DNA of 64,000 nucleotides from contig BSBN01001484.1 of assembly GCA_027924645.1 (NCBI GenBank), forward strand, positions 682,001 through 746,000, read 5' to 3'. The stretch is from Cunninghamia lanceolata. Its lineage: Eukaryota > Streptophyta > Pinopsida > Cupressales > Cupressaceae. A program made the translations under genes and the position numbers. Positions 58,613 to 64,000 of the stretch are shown here, one piece after another. Below the pieces are notes generated by a model. That model made no database searches. It saw nothing but the letters and a program-made list of their open reading frames with translations, and was not told where the DNA came from. Every line of letters starts with the position of its first letter. Within the stretch, counting starts at the first letter, position 1.

Positions 58613-58940
58613 ATTGATGGCAACATATAATGTGAAAAACTATTTTAACCATCAAAACAAGAATTTCTCCTCACTGACTGACATAGCTCCCCCTATCAAC
58701 AACGACCATTCACATGTCTTCTCTTTCTTTACTGCTCCCCCTTTGATCAACAACCACTTTTTGTTTTTCACATGTCTTCTCCCTCCCTTTGACATCAATG
58801 GCAAAGGGCACATACTTGCAACCACTTCTCATACTTTAGAATCATACTGACTGCTCCCCCTGAGTAGTAGCCTCCTAACATCAATCCGGATCACAAGATA
58901 TGACTGTGGGATCCACCAGACTGATGCACATTAGTCCACC

Positions 58941-59500
58941 TTAATTCAGAACCGAAGGGGTAAAAACCCCTAATTTCTCCCTGAGATACTCAAAAGAGTC
59001 CTTAGGTAGAAGTTTAGTAAAAATGTCTGCAATCTGATCCTTTGAGGGCACAAAATCTAATCTGACTTCATTCTTGTTCACCTTCTCTCTCAAAAAGTGG
59101 AACTTGATGGATATATGTTTTGTCTTTGAATGCAACACTAGATTTTTGATATGTTTATTGCACTTGAATTATCACAGAAGATTGTGATAGGTTCTTCATA
59201 CTCCACTTTGATATCTCTTAGCATTTGCTTCATCCACAATACTTGAGTGCAATTACCTACTGCTGCAATATACTCTGCTTCTGCAGTGAATAGAGATATT
59301 GCCTCTTGTTTCTTGCTTAACCAAGAAACCAATCTTTTTCCCAAAAATAATGCACCACCATTGGTACTCTTCCGGTCATCCACATCTCCTACCCAATCAG
59401 CATCTGTATATGCATGAAGAGAGAAATCACGATCCTTAGGATACCATAATCCATACTCAACTATTCCCTTCAAATATCTGAGGATTCTCTTGATTGCCAT
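58941..59500 (-). pseudogene. pol: Copia RNase H
   Basis: AIKRILRYLKGIVEYGLWYP, then AYTDADWVGDVDDRKSTNGG, LSKKQEAISLFTAEAEYIAA and FCDNSSAINISKI give all parts of copia RNase H. The first Asp (TDADW), Glu (AEAEY) and Asp (CDN) are present. The C-terminal tail (58941-59138) reads HISIKFHFLREKV and DQIADIFTKLLP with the stop at 58941-58943; a frame break lies at 59138. It removes the RNA template during reverse transcription. Confidence 0.88.
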
Positions 59501-60872
59501 GACATGAGACTCTCTAGGATCAGCTTGGAATCAGGCAACAAGACCAACAACATTCATAATATCAGGTCTAGTTTGAGTAAGGTAGAGTAATCCTCCAATC
59601 ATTGACCTATACTTTTTTTGATCAGCCTTAGGGGATTCATCATCTTTACTCAGCTTACATCTGGTTGCCATGGGAGTATTCATTGCCTTTGAGTCTTCCA
59701 TCCCAAATTTCTTCAACAATTCTTTCACATATTTGGTTTGTGATATGAAGATTCCTTTCTTTGTTTGAGTGATTTACAGACCCAAGAAGAAATTCATTTC
59801 CCCAAACATAGACATCTCAAATTCACTTTACATTTGATTTGCAAAAGTCTTGCACATACTATCTTTCCCTCCAAAAATGATATCATCAACAAATACTTCA
59901 ACAATCAAGATATTTTCATGATCAATCTTAAAATACAGATTACTGTCTGCAGTATCTTTGTTGAAACCAATCTTCAAAAGATGTTTGTCCAATCTTTCAT
60001 ACCAGGCTCTTGGGGCTTTTTTGAATCTATACAATGCGTTCTTCAACTTGCAAACCATATCTCCATGATCAGACAATTGAATCCATCCAGTTGCTCAATG
60101 TATAGCTCTTCTTCCAAATCACCATTTAGGAAGGTAGACTTGACATCCATCTGATATACTTGAAATCTCTGAAGGCAGCAAAGGTAAGAAATAATTTGAC
60201 TGCTTCAATTCTTGCCACCGGAGCAAAAGTTTCTTCAAAGTCAACTCCTTCTACTTGAGAATAACCCTTACAGACCAATCTGACTTTGTTTCTTTCTACT
60301 TCACCATCTTCATTCAGTTTATTCCGGAAGACCCACTTAGTACCAATCACATTTTTGTCCTTAGGTCTAGGAACAAGATCCCAAGTGTGATTCTTTTCAA
60401 TCTGCATCAATTCTTCCTCCATCGCTTTAACCCAGCTTTCATCATTGCATGCTTCACTTACTGTTTTTGGTTCAATCTTTGAAATCAAACAATACTTCAC
60501 TGAATCTTGAGAAATTTTTCTTCTTGTTTGAACACCTTTGCTTCTATCTCCTATGATATGATCTTTAGAATGATTTAGTCTTACATACCTAGGAGTTTTG
60601 GGATTCTCTTGCATTTCTAATTCTTGGATAGGTTCATCCAAACTTATCTCTTCTTCTTGTATTTCAGGATTCTCTGGATCAGTCTGAATCTGAACTAGAG
60701 TTGGGACTTGTTCTCCTTGGTTTGAGACATCATTCTGATAATCTTCTTCATACTCATAATACCTTGAGGGACTATTCATGCCTTCATCAACCTTCACATT
60801 TGTACTTTCTACAATCTTTCTCAATCTCTTGTTATAACAGCGGTATGCTTTGCTTTGAGTAGAATATCCCAA
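59501..60872 (-). pseudogene. pol: Copia reverse transcriptase
   Basis: The N-terminal frame (60126-60872) ends the integrase-RT linker and enters RVT_2: VKAMEEELMQIEKNHTWDLV, GTKWVFRNKLNEDGEVERNK, RLVCKGYSQVEGVDFEETFA. The next frame (59828-60076) has [19 protein letters not shown] and the polymerase box VEVFVDDIIFG with both Asp. The last (59531-59728) has MEDSKAMNTPMATRCKL and RSMIGGLLYLTQTRPDIM. Frame breaks near 60110, 59830 and 59740. Well kept otherwise. Confidence 0.88.
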
Positions 60873-61790
60873 GAATATTCCTTCACATCACTTCTAGCAT
60901 CAAAATTACCAAGGTATTCATCTCTTTTGATATAGAATTTACTACCAAAGACTCTGAAATACTTCACTATAGGAGTGATGCCAAACCAAAGTTCATAAGG
61001 GGTCTTACCAGTATTGCCTCTGATTTGTACTTGATTAAGAGTATAGACAACAGTGCTTACAACTTTTCTCCATTAGATCTAAGGAAAATTTGCTTCCATC
61101 ATCATGGTCCTAGACGCTTCTTGGATGGTCTAGTTATATCTCTCCACTATTCCATTCTGCTGTGGAGTCCTTGGAGCAGATAACTATCTCTTTATCCCAT
61201 GTTTCTCACAAAATGTTATGAACTCACTGGATGTGAATTCTCCACCTCTATCAGACCTGAGGCATTTTATGTTTATACCAGTTTTATTTTCTACCATATC
61301 CTTGAATATTTTGAACTTATCAAGTGCTTTAGATTTCTCTTTCAAGAAAGTCACCCACATCATCCAGGAGTGGTCATCAATTAGCAACATGAAATACCCA
61401 TCTCCTTGCAGACTCCTAGTTCTTGCCGGACTGCAGAGATCAATATGCACCAAGTCTAACAATCCAGTTGAAGATTATTCTTTACTTTTGAATGTGACTC
61501 TGTTCTACTTATCCAACTGACATTCTTTGCACAAATTGTTAGTAGGTTTCACCAGTCTTGGAAGATCTCTTACAGCCTAAGAGTTACTTATCTTGATGAT
61601 AGTATCAAAATTCACATGACACATTCTTCTATGCCACAACCAACTCTGATCAATTTGAGCGAATAAGCAACTTGTGCCAGTACCAACCAAGTGGAAGATG
61701 TTACGTCTCAGTTCAAGAGCTTTCAAAGATCTCGCATTTTCCATTTTTGAATCAGAGATCATAGCCTTTGTCCACCAACTGTCCAACACT
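60873..61790 (-). pseudogene. pol: Copia integrase
   Basis: The zinc-binding pre-integrase domain ends SWLWHRRMCHVNFDTIIKIS (61577-61789). The core (61184-61462) reads LDLVHIDLCSPARTRSLQGD, FMLLIDDHSWMMWV, and LRSDRGGEFTSSEFITFCEK, giving D, D and the E in GEF at the expected spacing region. The third core residue and C-terminal GKKP-type domain lie in broken sequence between 60880 and 61180. Several TAG codons interrupt it. Confidence 0.85.
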
Positions 61791-61918
61791 GAGAAGATTA
61801 TGCTTCAAACCTTCAACATACAAAACATCATTGGTTTTGTTCTTTCAATCAAAAGAAATGGTTCCTCTGCCTCTAATTCTGCCAGCAAAATTATCTCCAA
61901 TCTCAGGGGAATTCAGTT
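61791..61918 (-). pseudogene. pol: End of copia protease region
   Basis: On the minus strand IGDNFAGRIRGRGTISFD and then DVLYVEGLKHNLLSVGQLVD, the conserved stretch that joins copia protease to integrase. The active site upstream is missing; the element is cut here. Confidence 0.78.
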
Positions 61919-62752
61919 GCAATAGGCGGCTAAGGGAAGCTGTGTTCTTAAAGCTCCAGCTTCGGCTGCGTTCTTAGGTACTGGGTTTCCTTCCAAAGGT
62001 AAGCATGGAGTCAAAGACATTGAAATACAACCTTTCCTGTACGCACGATCAGAAATGAAAGAACATGGTATTACTCTTGATAAGAAAGCCGGCAGCAGAT
62101 TCACTCATGTTGGATATCTCTGTCACTTGCTGGAGCGACACTTTTTGCTGACACTGCAGGTATTTGGGGAATCGTAAGTTTGATGTGCATCGATGGAAGA
62201 AAACACCGACAAGGCATATGGGTGTGAATTTCATCTGATGTTCAAGTGGCAAATAACGCCGCTTCTACAACTGCCAGAAATCCTAGAGTTGCTTGCCTAT
62301 TGTAACTTTCAACGTAGCGCTTTCACTACCGGAAATCCTGGAACTGCCGGAATCCTTGGAGCTACCTGCCTGCCGTGAAATCCTGGAACTACCACGAGGA
62401 GATAAACCTAGAGTTGTAAATGAAAACATGAATAGGGTAGAAGTCTGTTTCAGCTTTTCCAGTCAAGGTGTACGTGCTTTAGCAGACAAAAGTGGGGCCC
62501 ATGGGCCATAGGTTGGAGCATTGATCAGACAGACCTTTTTATTTTAACCAAATCTTTTTTGTTATGTAAGGTGCATTTGCGGTCTTTTATCTTATTTTTT
62601 TGGCACTTACCACTGGTTATTCAAACATCATACCTGAAGCAAATCAAATAGACAGAGTCAGTGTCTTGTTCCTTTTCTTTAACCAGTTTCTCAAATCAAG
62701 CAGACAATATTCATTGTGGCACTAATAGAAAGTCAGGGTCCTTGGGGGTCTC
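61919..62752 (+). other. Unassigned segment between copia and LINE
   Basis: GC is somewhat higher than in the surroundings. A frame open from 61923 to about 62186 encodes about 88 codons without ATG at its start and ends LLTLQVFGES; it contains IQPFLYARSEMKEHGITLDK. I do not recognise it. Imperfect GAAATCCTGGAACTRCC repeats lie at 62274-62395. It could be the 5' part of the LINE, a host gene fragment, or another element. Confidence 0.35.
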
Positions 62753-64000
62753 GTGACAGGAAACAAAACCATTTTGTTAATGGGTATGCAAACAAACCCC
62801 CTTACAAAAGGAGGAGTCATGATAAAAGATCTGTCAGCAGAGTTTGAGGCTAGGGAAAGGGTGGGGTTTGAGGAAACTCATGGGGATCCACAAGTAACCA
62901 TGCTAATACCCTATGGTACTAATTTGGCTTGTGCCCCGAGGAACCCAGTAAGCCAATCCTTTATCACTGCAGAGGCCCTGGAAGCTTTGCTTTTGCACTC
63001 ACATGGGTCAGTTTAGTTCCAAAACAGAGTGGTGGACATAGGAGAAAAACTAAAATTCGTCAATGCAAAACAGTATAAACGGATCCTACAATGCAGGCAA
63101 TCCAAAATAGCATAGAAACTAAAATTGTTGGGAAAGAAAAAATTCATGGCTATTCTACCCAAACTAGCCTGCAATAATCAAGCAACCCCTTTAATGAGCA
63201 CAATATAGCTAGGCTCGATGGATGAGAAGCAAGAAAATCTCTCAGGAGAGATCGAGCAACAGGCAGTAGAAGCAAAACAGGAAGCAATAAAACAGGAAGC
63301 AGTAAAACAACTTGGAAACAACAGAAAAGAAGAAGAAGGTAACCTTGACAGCGACGAGCTTTACAGTCCTGTTTCAACTCCGTTAACCTGGTCTTCCGAA
63401 CTCTATGTCATGGAGTTAATGGCATTGAAAAGTAGACTGGCTAAGCTAGAGGCAAGAGAACAGGTGAAAGATACCAAGTTTCAAGAATCTATAGAATCCA
63501 ACCGCAAGATAGCACAAGAGAATAAGGCACTCAAAGACCAAGTAAACAAACTACAAAACAACTTGGAATCAGGACAACAATAGATTTAGGCATTAAAATA
63601 GGAGCTAAGTCAAATCACGAACAAAAGCACAGTTCAAACAAAGGAGAATGAAAACATTCTTGATTTCAAGAAATTTCAATCAGTCCTAGAGAACATAGAA
63701 GTCAAGGAAACTCAAATCATGGAGAAACTTGAGGAGGCCAAGTCTTGGACTCAAGTGGTTAAAGGGGTGTCAGGGTCACAAACAGAGATCATAAAGAAAT
63801 AGATTAAATTACAAATGTGGGAAGAAAAGGACAGGCAAGATAAAGCAACAAATATAATTATAAAAGGGGTGAAAGAACAAGGAGAAGGTGAAATAACTAG
63901 CAGGGTAGTAAAATATTTCTTACTAAATAACCTTTAGTGGACAGGAAACATCCTACAAGCAAGCTGAATTGGACAAATAGCAAGAGGGGAAAAGAGCAGA
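62753..64000 (+). pseudogene. L1-type LINE ORF1, partial and degenerate
   Basis: One frame runs to the window edge with nine in-frame stops: eight TAG (63014, 63113, 63206, 63581, 63587, 63599, 63800, 63935) and one TGA (63965). From the N-terminus: an unassigned part with MLIPYGTNLACAPRNPVSQS, an NF-YA-like stretch at 63059-63112, a charged coiled coil (63218-63580: MDEKQENLSGEIEQQ, LKSRLAKLEAREQVKD), and near 63830 EEKDRQDKATNIIIKGVKEQ, the start of the RNA-binding domain of plant L1 ORF1. ORF1 proteins bind LINE RNA. The endonuclease/RT ORF2 would lie beyond the window. The assignment to L1 rests on the last motif and the coiled coil. Confidence 0.65.

Larger units (their letters stand above)
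57223..61918 (-). mobile_element. SIRE-like Ty1/copia element, 5'-truncated
   Basis: Minus-strand 3' LTR, polypurine tract, and pol read back through RNase H, RT, integrase and the end of protease. Gag, primer site and 5' LTR are missing: similarity stops near 61918. No target duplication can be checked. Confidence 0.85.

Noticed and set aside
63032..63115. A host NF-YA gene
   Set aside because: Only the first helix is recognisable, it is in frame with a LINE coiled coil, and the conserved DNA-binding half is absent.
62753..64000. TAG reassigned or read through as glutamine
   Set aside because: TAG ends some genes normally (2048-2050, 21397-21399), frameshifts are also present, and the pattern is fully explained by CHG decay in silenced transposons.

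Overview
The window is plant nuclear DNA made almost entirely of nested, decaying transposable elements. I found no intact host gene, rRNA or tRNA. The mix suggests a seed plant with a very large genome, probably a gymnosperm: chromovirus-free Tat/Ogre-type Ty3/gypsy elements with extra ORFs, SIRE-like Ty1/copia elements, and an L1-type LINE. The gymnosperm assignment is inference from protein style and repeat density only.

Layout. (1) 1-8053, + strand: 3' half of an Ogre/Tat-like gypsy element E1: RT end, RNase H, integrase, a long sense extra ORF, then a 3' LTR whose upstream part carries about 14 copies of a G-box-like 20-mer. (2) 8054-9572: 5' LTR and primer-site stub of a minus-strand SIRE-like copia. 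(3) 10712-34691: a complete but degenerate minus-strand Tat element E2 of about 24 kb, with LTRs, primer site, gag, protease, RT, RNase H, second (archaeal-type) RNase H, integrase, and an antisense extra ORF encoding a plant mobile domain (PMD). E2 is interrupted by copia fragments, by a young gag-only copia-derived element (13460-18827, 5-bp target duplication CACAC, near-identical LTRs) and by a probable solo LTR (25769-26615). (4) 35380-53027: minus-strand Ogre/Tat-like element E3 with 2.7-kb LTRs full of short palindromic repeats; a complete copia (40572-46447, target duplication TCTTT) sits in its RT gene. (5) 54971-57222: 3' LTR and antisense PMD part of a second E2-like element, E4, cut by a minus-strand SIRE-like copia (57223-61918). 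(6) 61919-64000: unassigned sequence, then a degenerate LINE ORF1 with an NF-YA-like motif.

How the parts work together. The gag-pol genes are those of LTR retrotransposons (capsid, processing, reverse transcription, integration). The most interesting structure is in E2 and E4: between the polypurine tract and the antisense PMD gene each has a TATA box on the opposite strand, 304 bp from the LTR edge in both copies, followed 30 bp later by the same short sequence. This looks like a conserved antisense promoter that drives the PMD ORF independently of the LTR. The E2 gag leader and PMD leader also share a TGYGCATTT-type motif, each in its own transcript sense.

Most coding regions are broken. 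Premature stops in several frames are mainly TAG where glutamine is expected, as C-to-T decay at methylated CAG sites would give. The only long intact reading frame with clear domain content is the gag of the young element at 14684-15766.
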